A DNA stretch of 64,000 bases. Source: Paenibacillus sp. FSL H7-0331 (GTDB lineage: Bacteria > Bacillota > Bacilli > Paenibacillales > NBRC-103111). The notes below the pieces were generated by a model. It saw nothing but the letters and a program-made list of their open reading frames with translations, did no database searches and was not told the DNA's origin. The position numbers and the translations under genes were made by a program. Below are positions 53,650-62,888 of the stretch, in pieces (positions within the stretch are counted from its first letter, which is position 1; the number at the start of each line of letters is the position of its first letter). The stretch is taken from NCBI RefSeq assembly GCF_001956045.1, contig NZ_MRTH01000003.1:62001-126000 (forward strand). Reading direction: 5' to 3'.

Positions 53650-54310
53650 TTGCTCAGCACCGACTTGGCACCATCAACCTGAGTGTAGGCAGTAACCCGA
53701 TCACCGTAATAGTGACGGCCGAGAACGGTACAACCAAGACCTAAACCGTTGCTGTAAACCGCGCGTCTAGAAATAGTAACGGTGGAGGCGGAGGAAGCAG
53801 TAGCCATTCTACACCTCCAACGTCCCCAAGCGACGGCACGGTGATTTCCACAGAAGGTAAATTAACACTGCACGCAGGTAAAACAGGCAAGGTTAGTTTG
53901 GGAGAGGAAGTCACGGTTTCTGTTCCGGCCGATGCTACGGATAAAGAATTGATAGTAACAATAGAAAAAGTACTGGACACACAAAAGCTCCTAGCGGATA
54001 AGATGGTTTAGCCAGCTCAATCCTTGAGATATTGAAAAACTTCCCGGAGAATTTCAGAAAACCGGTAACGCTGACCTTATCATTCGATCCGGCGATCTTG
54101 AAGAACAACCAAAGTGCAGCTGTATTCTACTATGACGAAGTGAAAAATGAATGGGTGGAAATCGGCGGCAAGATGAGTGGCCATTATATTACCGTAGAGG
54201 TAGATCACTTTACGAAATTTGCGGTCATGCTGATAAATGCGTTGAAGCCCAAAGAAGCAGGAGTGGCACTGACTTTCACAGATACAGCAAAGATACGGAC
54301 TTGGGATTAG
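53650..54310 (+). pseudogene. Remnant of an S-layer-homology (SLH) / cadherin-like surface protein
   Basis: Reading across frames gives LSVGSNPITVIVTAENGTTKT, stop (TAA 53742), TVAVNRA, a GGGGG linker, STEGKLTLHAGKTGKVSLGEE, VLDTQKLLADKMV, stop (TAG 54009), then, one base shifted, SSILEILKNFPENFRKPVTL, FYYDEVKNEWVEIGGKMSG, VDHFTKFAVMLINALKPKEAG, LTFTDTAKIRTWD, stop. These blocks are, from memory, the end of Paenibacillus cadherin-like/SLH surface proteins. The VDHFTKFAV block is fused directly to the FAVMLINALKP block of an SLH repeat. This implies a deletion at the shared FAV stretch, and all further SLH repeats are gone. Two stops and a frameshift: not functional. Confidence 0.75.
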
Positions 54311-54320
54311 TGTGGCAAGC

Positions 54321-55397
54321 TTAGATTCTTCTCATGATCAGCTCGACTGGGCCTCTCTTCATCCATTTTCTCCACACATACGAAAAGATAATAGCGATGA
54401 TGAAATAGCTGCACCCATATGCAATTGCAAAAGAAAGACTACCATTATCCAAATGGCCTACTGCCTCAAGAAAACCCAACCCTATGACTACATGCCCGAT
54501 ATAATGTGTTAACGAAAGCTGACCAGTATTGATTAATGCCTGGGTCAAAAGGGAATTCTGAAATTTGTCGACCACATATAGACTGACCGCAATGATGGCT
54601 ATGGATGAACATGTCGCGGATAATACATACAGCATCGTGGGCGGCATCGGCTTTGTAGTAAACAAGTAAGTCGCAGCTTCTGTATCAAGTACAGGAGAGC
54701 TCCATGTGATCAGAGAATAGGAAATTGCCTCGAAAACAACAGTCCCGGATAACGAATAGAGCAGTACCTTCGGGCGGGTTGCCAAGTCCAGCCAACGCGT
54801 CCTACCGAACCACATGCCAATCAGAAAAAAGCACAGCCATGGAAAGATCGGATGGAAGCCATTTAAAAACAGATTGCGGCTAAATCCTTCAATCGTCCAC
54901 AAATCCAAATATGTGTGAAAGCTCTTGTCCCATCCTTTGCTGTAATCAAATACGATCAAAAACAACTGTGAGGCTAACAGGATAATTGTGTATAGACCCA
55001 ATAGTTTGTTGCTGGACACCGTAATCAAGACCGAGGCTGCCAGCATGAACACTGCGTAAAAATGTAAAATATCGGCATTCCAGCCCATCAGCAGCAATAA
55101 CATACCGGCTATACTAAGAAATACAGCTCTTTTGCACAAGCTGATCCGATTATGACGAATGAGTTCCTTGTCCATCGAACCTCTTGCTTTCATGGTCATC
55201 AATGACACACCAATGCCTGCGAGCACGACAAATAGTGCTGATGCTCTTCCCTCGAACAGCCCCGCTATCGCTATCAACCATGTCGATCCGCCGTTCTCAG
55301 CCTGCATCGCAAGCTTATAGTTCACGATAATCATTCCGAAGATCGCCAAAGCCCTTGCAAAATCAAGGGCTGTTATACGTGGTGCCGATTGGCTCAT
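54321..55397 (-). CDS. DUF418/YeiB-like polytopic membrane protein
   Basis: 358 residues from ATG 55397, with AGGGAGAGG before it, overlapping the TetR stop as ATGA. About ten membrane helices. The N-terminal ITALDFARALAIFGMIIVNY block and the later PWLCFFLIGMWFGRTRWLD and GQLSLTHYIGHVVIG are the DUF418 pattern, a family thought to be related to membrane acyltransferases. The function is unknown. Operon with and probably repressed by the TetR regulator; such pairs often respond to a membrane-active compound. Confidence 0.8.
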   Translation of the reverse strand: MSQSAPRITALDFARALAIFGMIIVNYKLAMQAENGGSTWLIAIAGLFEGRASALFVVLAGIGVSLMTMKARGSMDKELIRHNRISLCKRAVFLSIAGMLLLLMGWNADILHFYAVFMLAASVLITVSSNKLLGLYTIILLASQLFLIVFDYSKGWDKSFHTYLDLWTIEGFSRNLFLNGFHPIFPWLCFFLIGMWFGRTRWLDLATRPKVLLYSLSGTVVFEAISYSLITWSSPVLDTEAATYLFTTKPMPPTMLYVLSATCSSIAIIAVSLYVVDKFQNSLLTQALINTGQLSLTHYIGHVVIGLGFLEAVGHLDNGSLSFAIAYGCSYFIIAIIFSYVWRKWMKRGPVELIMRRI

Positions 55398-55981
55398 TTC
55401 GTGTCCTCTCCCTTTACAATGGTCAGGACAGCTTTCGTCCATATGTCAGCATAATTATACTCAAACCCGTAGCTGATAAAATTGTCGATGCTGTCAATGA
55501 TCATGTTCAGCATTTGCGCTCGAACAAGCGTATCTTTATCATGGATAGCCCCAATTGAAGCGCCGTGCCGCAGCAGTTCGACAAACCCCGTTGTAAATCC
55601 GTCCAATACTTCGAGCAATTTTTGGGAATACTTAGGGTTTCTGTAGCCAAGTGCCTGATATTGTTTCATGATGCGCGAATAATTGTCGTCTACTTTCTGT
55701 TTGGTAATGACATGAAGGCCATCAGCTATGAGCTTCTCTTCGAAATTATCCTTCGTGTAGTGCTGGATATTAAAAAAGTTGGCAAAATCGATACTTTTGC
55801 ATATTTCTTCAAACAGCACATCAATAATGACTTCCTTCGACAAAAAATGATAGTACAACGCAGGTTTTGATATGTTCACTTCCTTGGCAATCATGGTCAT
55901 ACTTGTTTTTTCAAAGCCGTGTTCAGCGAATAAGCGGTAGCCCGTATTCAAAATATCAGCATAGGTTGAAGTCCTCTTCAT
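55394..55981 (-). CDS. TetR-family transcriptional regulator
   Basis: 195 residues. N-terminal HTH: ADILNTGYRLFAEHGFEKTSMTMIAKEVNISKPALYYHFLSKE, in which TSMTMIAKEVNISKPALYYHF is the DNA-binding core. C-terminal ligand domain is divergent. A perfect palindrome 25 bases upstream is the likely own operator. First gene of a two-gene operon with the DUF418 protein. Confidence 0.9.
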   Translation of the reverse strand: MKRTSTYADILNTGYRLFAEHGFEKTSMTMIAKEVNISKPALYYHFLSKEVIIDVLFEEICKSIDFANFFNIQHYTKDNFEEKLIADGLHVITKQKVDDNYSRIMKQYQALGYRNPKYSQKLLEVLDGFTTGFVELLRHGASIGAIHDKDTLVRAQMLNMIIDSIDNFISYGFEYNYADIWTKAVLTIVKGEDTK

Positions 55982-56005
55982 GTTTTAATGTCCTCCCGAA
56001 ATAAC

Positions 56006-56027
56006 TTACTTACCGTACGGTAAGTAA
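56006..56027. promoter_or_regulatory. Perfect 22-bp palindromic TetR operator
   Basis: TTACTTACCGT (56006-56016) is followed directly by its exact inverse ACGGTAAGTAA (56017-56027). Size, symmetry and position 25 bases before the TetR start make it the probable autoregulatory operator. Confidence 0.85.
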
Positions 56028-56192
56028 AATTTACAGGAAATTGCTATTTTTTGCAATATGTTTTTTGGAATGACGATTTAACTAATAATTTATAATGGTA
56101 GGATGATCTATAAATATATTATAATTGCCACGTGTTGCGAGAACAGAACAGCTCGAGGATGGAAGGACAGCAACTATGCAAAGGGGATTCCA

Positions 56193-57947
56193 ATGATAAT
56201 CAAAAAAAATATTTTTTCTAAAATTAATGCCGTCATCTTCATATTTCTCATACCGATCTTACTTCTTTACGGCTTATCGAATCAGGTTAGCGTTCAGGTG
56301 GTGGAGGGACTGCTGCAGAAGGAAAAAAGCAATCAGCTGGAGTTTTTCCGCAAACAATTAGATTCGATAGCCCTAAGCTTAGCTATGAATGCGATCACAC
56401 TTACGAGAGATACAACGGTCCTGGGCATGGAAAGAATTATGTTGGCTGGTGAACAACAGCTTTTCAATCAGATTGAATCGACCGTTCAGGAGAAGCTGAC
56501 TCTTCAAAGCTCCGCCAACAGCTGGTACAACGATATTACACTGTATTTTCCATCCGTTCACAAAACGCTGTCTACCACGTTGCGTCAAGTTCCTTATGAC
56601 GAGCAGAAACTAGATACAAATGTAAGAAATTCCGGTTGGAGCTACAGGTCAGATCCCTTCCGTCCGGATATGTCATCCTTCATTTACTATGCTGGCGGAC
56701 CGATAAATGAAAATGGAACACTGGATCAAAGTGTGGTTATTGTGGAAGTGGCTTTTTATGAGCAAAATATGACTTCTCTGCTGGATCAGTTGAAGGCGGG
56801 CAGCAAGGGCGATCCGTTCATGGTTGACAGGCAAAATCATATCAGCTACAACCGAACCTCGGATAAACAAACTACAAATACTGTAGTGGATCACCTTTTT
56901 AAAAACCTATTGGAGGATAAGGGAGACTTTGTTACTGAAGTCGGTAAAAAAACCTATCTGGTCAACTACGTCTATTCACAAGCACTTGGGTATTATATTG
57001 TCGATTACACACCGCTAGAGCAAATTTTATCTCCCATTACCAAGATTCGAAACTTCTTCTACGGCTTTATTATGCTATTGCTGGCGGTAGGGATACTGGC
57101 TTCCTTCCTGTTGTACAAACATGTTCAGGCTCCTCTGCACGCACTTACCGGTGTATTGAAAAAATTCCAAAATGGCGATTTCAGTGTGAGACTGAATCAA
57201 TGGTTTTATAATGAATTTGATTTTGTGGTTGTTCGATTTAATGATATGGCTGGGCAAATTCAGCACTTGATTGAAAATGTATATGAAGAAAAGAACCGAT
57301 CTCGATTGGCTACGTTGAGGCAGCTTCAGGCGCAAATTAATCCTCATTTTCTATACAACTGTCTAAACTTCATCATTAGTTCTGCAAGTCTTGGCCGCAA
57401 AGAGTCCGTTATCGCGATGGCTTATAACCTGAGTGATTATTATCGTTATATCACCCGGCTTGATGACCCCGATACATGTTTACGGGACGAGCTGAAATTA
57501 GTAAAAAATTATTTGGAAATTCATTTGCTGAGGCTGCAGCGGATTCAATACGAAATTAACGTTCCCGAAGAAATGATGGATATACGTATGCCAAGGCTCC
57601 TCATCCAACCTATCGTGGAAAATGCTATTGTTCATGGTCTGGAGCCGAAGTTGGGTGGAGGAACCATTGTTATATGCGGAGAGAGGGTAGGGGAAAATGT
57701 TTATTTAACGATTGAAGATAACGGTGTTGGTCTCTCTGTGGATAGGCTGCAGCAGCTAACGGAACAGCTTGATCAGCCCATGGATGAAACCATCGGATAT
57801 GGGCTTTGGAATGTGCATCAACGGTTGAAATATTGGTACGGGGAAGGTTCCGGATTGGACGTGAGAGCTGCATCAAGCTTGACAGGGTTAACTGTAACTA
57901 TTTATTGGAGAGAGGGTTACCAACATGATTCGATTGCTTCTGGTTGA
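56193..57947 (+). CDS. Sensor histidine kinase, YesM type (nucleoside locus)
   Basis: 584 residues from ATG 56193 behind AAAGGGG; a longer frame from 56103 lacks a site. Helix 1 INAVIFIFLIPILLLYGL, sensing region to about 285, helix 2 FFYGFIMLLLAVGILASFLLY in part, HAMP, phospho-His in QAQINPHFLYNCLNFI, ATPase boxes VENAIVHGLEP and IEDNGVGLS. A TATAAT at 56091-56096 may be its promoter -10. It ends 23 bases inside the next gene. Confidence 0.91.
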   Translation: MIIKKNIFSKINAVIFIFLIPILLLYGLSNQVSVQVVEGLLQKEKSNQLEFFRKQLDSIALSLAMNAITLTRDTTVLGMERIMLAGEQQLFNQIESTVQEKLTLQSSANSWYNDITLYFPSVHKTLSTTLRQVPYDEQKLDTNVRNSGWSYRSDPFRPDMSSFIYYAGGPINENGTLDQSVVIVEVAFYEQNMTSLLDQLKAGSKGDPFMVDRQNHISYNRTSDKQTTNTVVDHLFKNLLEDKGDFVTEVGKKTYLVNYVYSQALGYYIVDYTPLEQILSPITKIRNFFYGFIMLLLAVGILASFLLYKHVQAPLHALTGVLKKFQNGDFSVRLNQWFYNEFDFVVVRFNDMAGQIQHLIENVYEEKNRSRLATLRQLQAQINPHFLYNCLNFIISSASLGRKESVIAMAYNLSDYYRYITRLDDPDTCLRDELKLVKNYLEIHLLRLQRIQYEINVPEEMMDIRMPRLLIQPIVENAIVHGLEPKLGGGTIVICGERVGENVYLTIEDNGVGLSVDRLQQLTEQLDQPMDETIGYGLWNVHQRLKYWYGEGSGLDVRAASSLTGLTVTIYWREGYQHDSIASG

Positions 57948-59547
57948 CGATGAACCGGTTATTTTGGAGGATTTGGAAGTTTTTATTACCCAAACCATGA
58001 ACTTTGAACATGTGTATACGGCTGCATCTGGACCGGAGGCCGTGCAATTTATTGAACAATTTCCCATTGATATTGTGATCACGGACATTCGCATGCCAGG
58101 GATGTCAGGACTTGAGCTTTGCCAATATATCAAACAAAAACAAATGGATATCGAGTGTATACTCTTATCGGGTTATGCCGAGTTCGAATATGCACAGCAG
58201 GCGTTAAAAACCAATACAGCGGCGTACCTGCTCAAGCCTGTGAAGAAGGACGAGCTGCTGCAAACGATTCTTCAAACGGCTGAGGCCTTACAGCAAAGAA
58301 GGAAAGCTACAGTATCAAATCAAAAGGCTCACGAAACACTACGATCTCATTTGGTGCGCTTACAGGCGTCGCTGCTGCTTGATTTACTCAAAGGGAAGAG
58401 CTTGGCCCCAGACAAATTGATAGAAGAAATGGAACGGTTAAATATTCCCTTCTTTACAGGGGATCGTGTGGCCATCATGCTGCTAAGAATTGAAAATCGT
58501 TTTCTGGAATATGACGAGCACAGCATTTCTTTGTTTGAATATGCCGTCGTTAATATTACTGAGGAAGTACTGCAAGAGCATTTTGAAGTCTGGGCATGCA
58601 AGGATGACAGTCATTACCTGGCTTTCTTGATCAAAATGAAAAACAGTGATGTGTCAGACGTTCCCGCAAAAAAGGCTATCGAGCAGTTAATCCCGCAATT
58701 GCAGCATTATATAACGATATATTTGCAAGGGAAAATCTCGGTAGTTGTCAGCGACTTCGAAGCTTTCCCTGTTTGTCCCGCGGAGTTATATCAAAAATCT
58801 CTGCAGCTGTTCAGAAGGCTGCCCGGCAGCGAGCAGGAGCTCTTTCTTCGCTTATGGGATCAACCCCCACAAACACCATTGCGCCCTCTACAGCGCTTGC
58901 ATGAGCCTCCAACGTTTTTACAGTTGATTGAAACGGCTCGGTGGCAGGATGCGCTGGAGAGATTAAATTATATTATCGAAGAGTTAAGCAGCAATGGTAT
59001 GGACACCGCGGAGTATGTAGCGGAAGTATATTTTGCTTTAACGAACGCTTACACCTATGTGATTCATATGAACGGACTGCAAATAGCGGATGTGATAGAG
59101 GAGCAGTATATGACAGGGAATCACGTCACCACATTTCGTACGGTGAAGCAGCTTCATGGGTGGGCTATGTTGGTTCTCGAACGAATTCATGAACGCATTT
59201 CCGACGGCAGTAAGGTAACGAGGGGCTCCTATGTTTTGCAAATTCATCAATATATTGAACGTTATTTATCCGAGGATGTAACCCTGCAGGCGATTAGCGA
59301 GCATGTGCATCTGCATCCAGCCTACTTGTCGGTAACGTACAAGCAAGAAACGGGTGAGAACCTGAGTGAATATATATACCGGTACCGCATGGAGAGGGCT
59401 GCCTACTTGTTAAGAAATACAAAGGCCAAAATCTATGAAATTTCCGCCCAGCTCGGTTATCAATATACCCCCTATTTCACAAAATTGTTTAAAAGCTATT
59501 ATGAAGTATCGCCGCAGGAGTATCGTGCTATGTCTGGCCGGGAATAA
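57925..59547 (+). CDS. Response regulator, YesN type (nucleoside locus)
   Basis: 540 residues; ATG behind GAGAGAGGG, overlapping the kinase end by 23 bases. Receiver with Asp8-Asp9, phospho-acceptor Asp54 (ITDIRMP), LLKPVK; long middle region; AraC HTH from about 440 (VTLQAISEHVHLHPAYLSVTYK and IYEISAQLGYQYTPYFTKLFK). Probably binds the direct repeats before the nucleoside hydrolase gene. Confidence 0.91.
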   Translation: MIRLLLVDDEPVILEDLEVFITQTMNFEHVYTAASGPEAVQFIEQFPIDIVITDIRMPGMSGLELCQYIKQKQMDIECILLSGYAEFEYAQQALKTNTAAYLLKPVKKDELLQTILQTAEALQQRRKATVSNQKAHETLRSHLVRLQASLLLDLLKGKSLAPDKLIEEMERLNIPFFTGDRVAIMLLRIENRFLEYDEHSISLFEYAVVNITEEVLQEHFEVWACKDDSHYLAFLIKMKNSDVSDVPAKKAIEQLIPQLQHYITIYLQGKISVVVSDFEAFPVCPAELYQKSLQLFRRLPGSEQELFLRLWDQPPQTPLRPLQRLHEPPTFLQLIETARWQDALERLNYIIEELSSNGMDTAEYVAEVYFALTNAYTYVIHMNGLQIADVIEEQYMTGNHVTTFRTVKQLHGWAMLVLERIHERISDGSKVTRGSYVLQIHQYIERYLSEDVTLQAISEHVHLHPAYLSVTYKQETGENLSEYIYRYRMERAAYLLRNTKAKIYEISAQLGYQYTPYFTKLFKSYYEVSPQEYRAMSGRE

Positions 59548-59561
59548 CATTATCTTTAGAT

Positions 59562-59619
59562 TGTCATCTATGATCTTAAAATATCATCCGTATTCGTCTC
59601 CCCCTATTCCATCTATACT
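59562..59619 (+). promoter_or_regulatory. Direct-repeat activator sites and promoter of the nucleoside operon
   Basis: TGTCATCTATG (59562-59572) and TATCATCCGTA (59582-59592) share T-TCATC--T- and start exactly 20 bases apart, two helical turns, as AraC-type dimers require. The second abuts the expected -35 position (59591-59596, TATTCG, poor), with -10 TATACT at 59614-59619. This is the layout of a class II activated promoter for the YesN-type protein upstream. Confidence 0.6.
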
Positions 59620-59668
59620 TTAGTTATGAATCGCTAATAACTTACACAATAATTAGGGGGACACAGCA

Positions 59669-60565
59669 ATGAATCGCATGATACTTGACACAGATATTGG
59701 AACAGACTCAGATGATGCCGTCGCATTGTCGCTTGCACTAAGATCACCGGAAATTCAGCTTGAAGGCGTGACAACGGTATACGGTAACGTACATGTCCGT
59801 GCGAAGATTGCCAAGAAAATTATGGCGTTGTGCGGCGACATCGAGGTCGACGTTTATCCTGGAATTGTACAAACCCTACTGCACAACCGTGAAGTGTTCT
59901 GGGCAGGGATTGAGGGCGAAGGGCTGGATATTGAAGATCAGAGCATGAAGGATGGCAAACACGCTGTTGATTATATCATCGAAACGGTTATGAATAATCC
60001 GGGAGAGATTAATTTAGTGACCATCGGGCCTCTGACGAATATTGCTGCAGCCATTATACGTGAGCCACGCCTTGTCAAGAATGTCAAGGAAATCATCATG
60101 ATGGGCGGGGTCGTACGATTGGGCAGCAGCGCTATTGAGCTCCCTGCAATTGAACATAATGTAAAATGTGATCCCGAAGCGGCATCGCTGGTATTTTCGA
60201 GCGGAGCTCCGATCCTTATGGTAGGGCTTGATGTTACGAGACAGGTGTCCATAACGAGACAGGACAAAGACGATTTGGCAGCCTCGGGAACCCCGCTGGC
60301 GGTTACGTTGACCAAACAAATCGAAGGCTATATGGATTATCGGAAAAGAGATTTTACCTTTATGCATGATCCCTTGGCTGTTGCGATGCTGGTAAACCGC
60401 CAATTGGTAACAACCAGAAGGATGAGCATCCAGGTTGATTACGATCATAGACATCCGACGGGAATTACGGTTGGGGAGCCGAATGAAGAGGGAAATGTTG
60501 AGGTTTGCCTTGAAGTGGACCGTGACTCCTTTCTGAAGCTGTTAAAAGAAAGAGTATTTTGCTGA
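59669..60565 (+). CDS. Nucleoside hydrolase (inosine-uridine preferring family)
   Basis: 298 residues, ATG behind TAGGGGGA. Calcium-site motif ILDTDIGTDSDDAVAL at 5-20 (Asp9, Asp15, Asp16), then VTTVYGNV, INLVTIGPLTNIAAAI, IIMMGGVVRLG, EHNVKCDPEAASLVFSSGAP and the late FMHDPLAVA. Splits a ribonucleoside to ribose and base. No signal peptide, so it acts on imported nucleoside. First gene before the transporter and a ribokinase-like gene. Confidence 0.92.
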   Translation: MNRMILDTDIGTDSDDAVALSLALRSPEIQLEGVTTVYGNVHVRAKIAKKIMALCGDIEVDVYPGIVQTLLHNREVFWAGIEGEGLDIEDQSMKDGKHAVDYIIETVMNNPGEINLVTIGPLTNIAAAIIREPRLVKNVKEIIMMGGVVRLGSSAIELPAIEHNVKCDPEAASLVFSSGAPILMVGLDVTRQVSITRQDKDDLAASGTPLAVTLTKQIEGYMDYRKRDFTFMHDPLAVAMLVNRQLVTTRRMSIQVDYDHRHPTGITVGEPNEEGNVEVCLEVDRDSFLKLLKERVFC

Positions 60566-60596
60566 CACGCATTCATTTAGATGAGGGGGATTTACT

Positions 60597-61928
60597 CTGA
60601 AAAAAATACAAACCAGTATCGTGTGCTCGCTTGCTCTGCTGCTAGCTGCAGGATGCTCCAGTGCTCCTGACAAAGGTTCTCAACCCGCCAAACAAGCAGA
60701 TAATTCTACAGGAACGACTGAAATATCGTACTTGGCTAACTCGATCTGGGAAAAGCCTATCAAAAAGGTTATCGAAGAGTTTGAAAAGGAAAATCCTAAT
60801 ATCAAAGTTAATCTACAGCTCAGTCCTTCGACCAAACTGACCGAAACGATTGAAATCAAGCTTGCTTCCAAAGCTCAGGATCTGGATGTGATCTCTGTCG
60901 ATGTCCCGCTGACAATGGGCTATTCGTTAAAAGGATACTTGGAGCCGCTTGATGCTCTGCTTGGCGCTGATGCTAAGCAAAAATGGATACCCTCGGCAAC
61001 AGATGCAGGGTCTTATCAGGGACAATTAATGGCAGCGCCGATGAACACCTCCAGTGTCGTCCTGTTTTACAACAAAGAGTTATTCCAGAAAGCAGGCGTT
61101 TCGTTTCCATCCGATCAATTGACATACAGAATGACTTGGGAGAACGTACTGGAAATCGGCAGGAAACTATCCAAGGATACGAACGGCGATAATCAAAATG
61201 ATCAGTTTGGCTTCAGCTTCGACCAGGTTGGCAAAGCTTATCAGCTTATATCTCTTGGACAAAGTAAAAATGCGAAGGTGCTGAGTGACAACGGTCTGAT
61301 AGCCAAGGATTACACGAATTCGCCGGAAATGGTGAGCGCTTTTCAGTTCTACTCGGACCTGTTCAATAAAGAGAAGATTAGTCCGAAAATCAAACGTGAG
61401 GAAGCATTGGATTACTTTATTTCCGGTAAAGTAGCGATGTTCTTGGCTTCAACCCAAAATATGCCCCGGATTAAAGACGCAGGTATGGATTTCGGGATAG
61501 CTCCTCATCCGTATTTTGCAGGAGGTAAAGTTGCGACTCCTACAGGCAGCTGGCATGTGGGTATTTCCAAATATTCAACGAAAAAAGAAGCAGCAGCCAA
61601 GTTTATCAAGTATTTGACTTTAGGAAAAGGCTCACAAATCTGGTTCAATGAAAATGGTGCGCTGCCAGCCAGCCTGGAGCTGCTGGATCAAGTTGATAAA
61701 GATCCTAAATATAAGGACTTCCCGAATAGCATTATGAAATTAGCTGCAGGCGAAGCACGCGAAACAGCAGCTGTACGCCCGAAAACGCCAGGTTATCTGG
61801 AGTGGGAAAACAACGTGAACAAGGCATTCGAGGATATCAAAAATGGAACGGATCCGAAGAAAGCATTGGATGATGCCGCAACTTTAATAGACAGTCAATT
61901 AAAGAAATATCAATCCGTGGTGAAGTAA
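60597..61928 (+). CDS. Extracellular solute-binding lipoprotein, family 1, apparently starting at CTG
   Basis: 443 residues if it starts at CTG 60597. The frame is open from a TGA at 60582-60584; the codons before the first standard start (GTG 60621) spell a basic n-region KKIQTSIV that completes a perfect lipoprotein signal (SLALLLAAGC, lipobox LAAGC). GAGGGGG lies seven bases before the CTG, and nothing like it precedes the GTG. Starting at GTG would leave no positive charge. The mature part (EISYLANSIWEKPIKKVIEEF, NPNIKVNLQL) is a MalE/UgpB-type binder. Substrate presumably a nucleoside. Confidence 0.88.
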   Translation: MKKIQTSIVCSLALLLAAGCSSAPDKGSQPAKQADNSTGTTEISYLANSIWEKPIKKVIEEFEKENPNIKVNLQLSPSTKLTETIEIKLASKAQDLDVISVDVPLTMGYSLKGYLEPLDALLGADAKQKWIPSATDAGSYQGQLMAAPMNTSSVVLFYNKELFQKAGVSFPSDQLTYRMTWENVLEIGRKLSKDTNGDNQNDQFGFSFDQVGKAYQLISLGQSKNAKVLSDNGLIAKDYTNSPEMVSAFQFYSDLFNKEKISPKIKREEALDYFISGKVAMFLASTQNMPRIKDAGMDFGIAPHPYFAGGKVATPTGSWHVGISKYSTKKEAAAKFIKYLTLGKGSQIWFNENGALPASLELLDQVDKDPKYKDFPNSIMKLAAGEARETAAVRPKTPGYLEWENNVNKAFEDIKNGTDPKKALDDAATLIDSQLKKYQSVVK

Positions 61929-61939
61929 ACTACCGCGCT

Positions 61940-61974
61940 GGGATGGGGAGCCCATTTCCTCATCCCTTTCTTTT
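61940..61974 (+). terminator. Hairpin with T-rich tail after the binding-protein gene
   Basis: GGGATGGGGA (61940-61949) pairs imperfectly with TTCCTCATCCC (61956-61966), followed by TTTCTTTT. Probably a partial terminator that lets the binding protein outnumber the permeases. Confidence 0.65.
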
Positions 61975-62003
61975 GGGGCTGTTAGAAATCTGGAGGATTG
62001 AAG

Positions 62004-62873
62004 GTGATTGGTATTAACGCAGGGAGAATAACCCCGTATATATTTTTATTTCCAGCCATTGTCGGCTTGTTGATGTTCAAGCTGTATCCGGTATTCAAAG
62101 GCTTGGAGGACAGCTTTTATGCACCGTCTTTTTTAAACGCAGGCAAAGCGTTCATCGGCTTGCAAAACTACAGCTTTCTTTTTACAGATCCGGTTTTTTG
62201 GAGTTCTTTGAAAATTACGCTGCTCTTCAATGTATTCGTTAATCCGATTCAGGTCATTCTTGCTTTTATGCTGGCCCTGCTGCTTAATGCCAAACTCAAG
62301 CATATCGCGCTGTTTAGAGGGATACATTTTGTTCCTGTTGCCGTTTCGGTTTCGACCGCTTGTATCCTGTGGAACATCATGCTGAGTCCTGAACAAGGAG
62401 TTGTCAATTCCATGCTGGTTGGTCTGGGAATGGAGCAGCAGCCTTTTCTAACTGGCGCTAAGCAAGCTCTTGCTTCCATTATCGGCATAGCGACCTGGAA
62501 AGGCATCGGGTATTGGGCTATCTTTTTTTTGGCCGGTTTGCAGGAGGTTCCTGTGTCGTTATACGAGGCGTCATCCATGGATGGAGCATCCCGCTGGCAG
62601 CAGTTTAAACAGGTCACTTTTCCGATGATGAAACGTTCCATCACCTTTGTTGCGGTATCCGTAACGGTATCCAATTTCTTGTTATTTTCCCCGATGTACA
62701 TTCTTACCCAGGGAGGACCGGAGCACAGCACGAATGTCCTGATGCTGGAGAGCTATAACAGTGCTTTTCTTTACTCCGATTCAGGCAGGGCTTCTGCGAT
62801 TGTTATTATTTTGCTGTTATTAACTTTGAGTATTGTTGCCTTGCAATTCAAATTTCTGAAGGCAAAGCACTAG
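62004..62873 (+). CDS. ABC permease, UgpA-like (nucleoside locus)
   Basis: 289 residues from GTG 62004, seven bases after TGGAGG; the TTG at 61998 is too close to that site. Six membrane helices starting YIFLFPAIVGLLMFKLYPVF; docking loop EASSMDGASRWQQFKQVTFPM. CUT1 family, which usually carries sugars, here next to nucleoside catabolic genes. Confidence 0.89.
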   Translation: MIGINAGRITPYIFLFPAIVGLLMFKLYPVFKGLEDSFYAPSFLNAGKAFIGLQNYSFLFTDPVFWSSLKITLLFNVFVNPIQVILAFMLALLLNAKLKHIALFRGIHFVPVAVSVSTACILWNIMLSPEQGVVNSMLVGLGMEQQPFLTGAKQALASIIGIATWKGIGYWAIFFLAGLQEVPVSLYEASSMDGASRWQQFKQVTFPMMKRSITFVAVSVTVSNFLLFSPMYILTQGGPEHSTNVLMLESYNSAFLYSDSGRASAIVIILLLLTLSIVALQFKFLKAKH

Positions 62874-62888
62874 AGAGGAGGAGATTCC

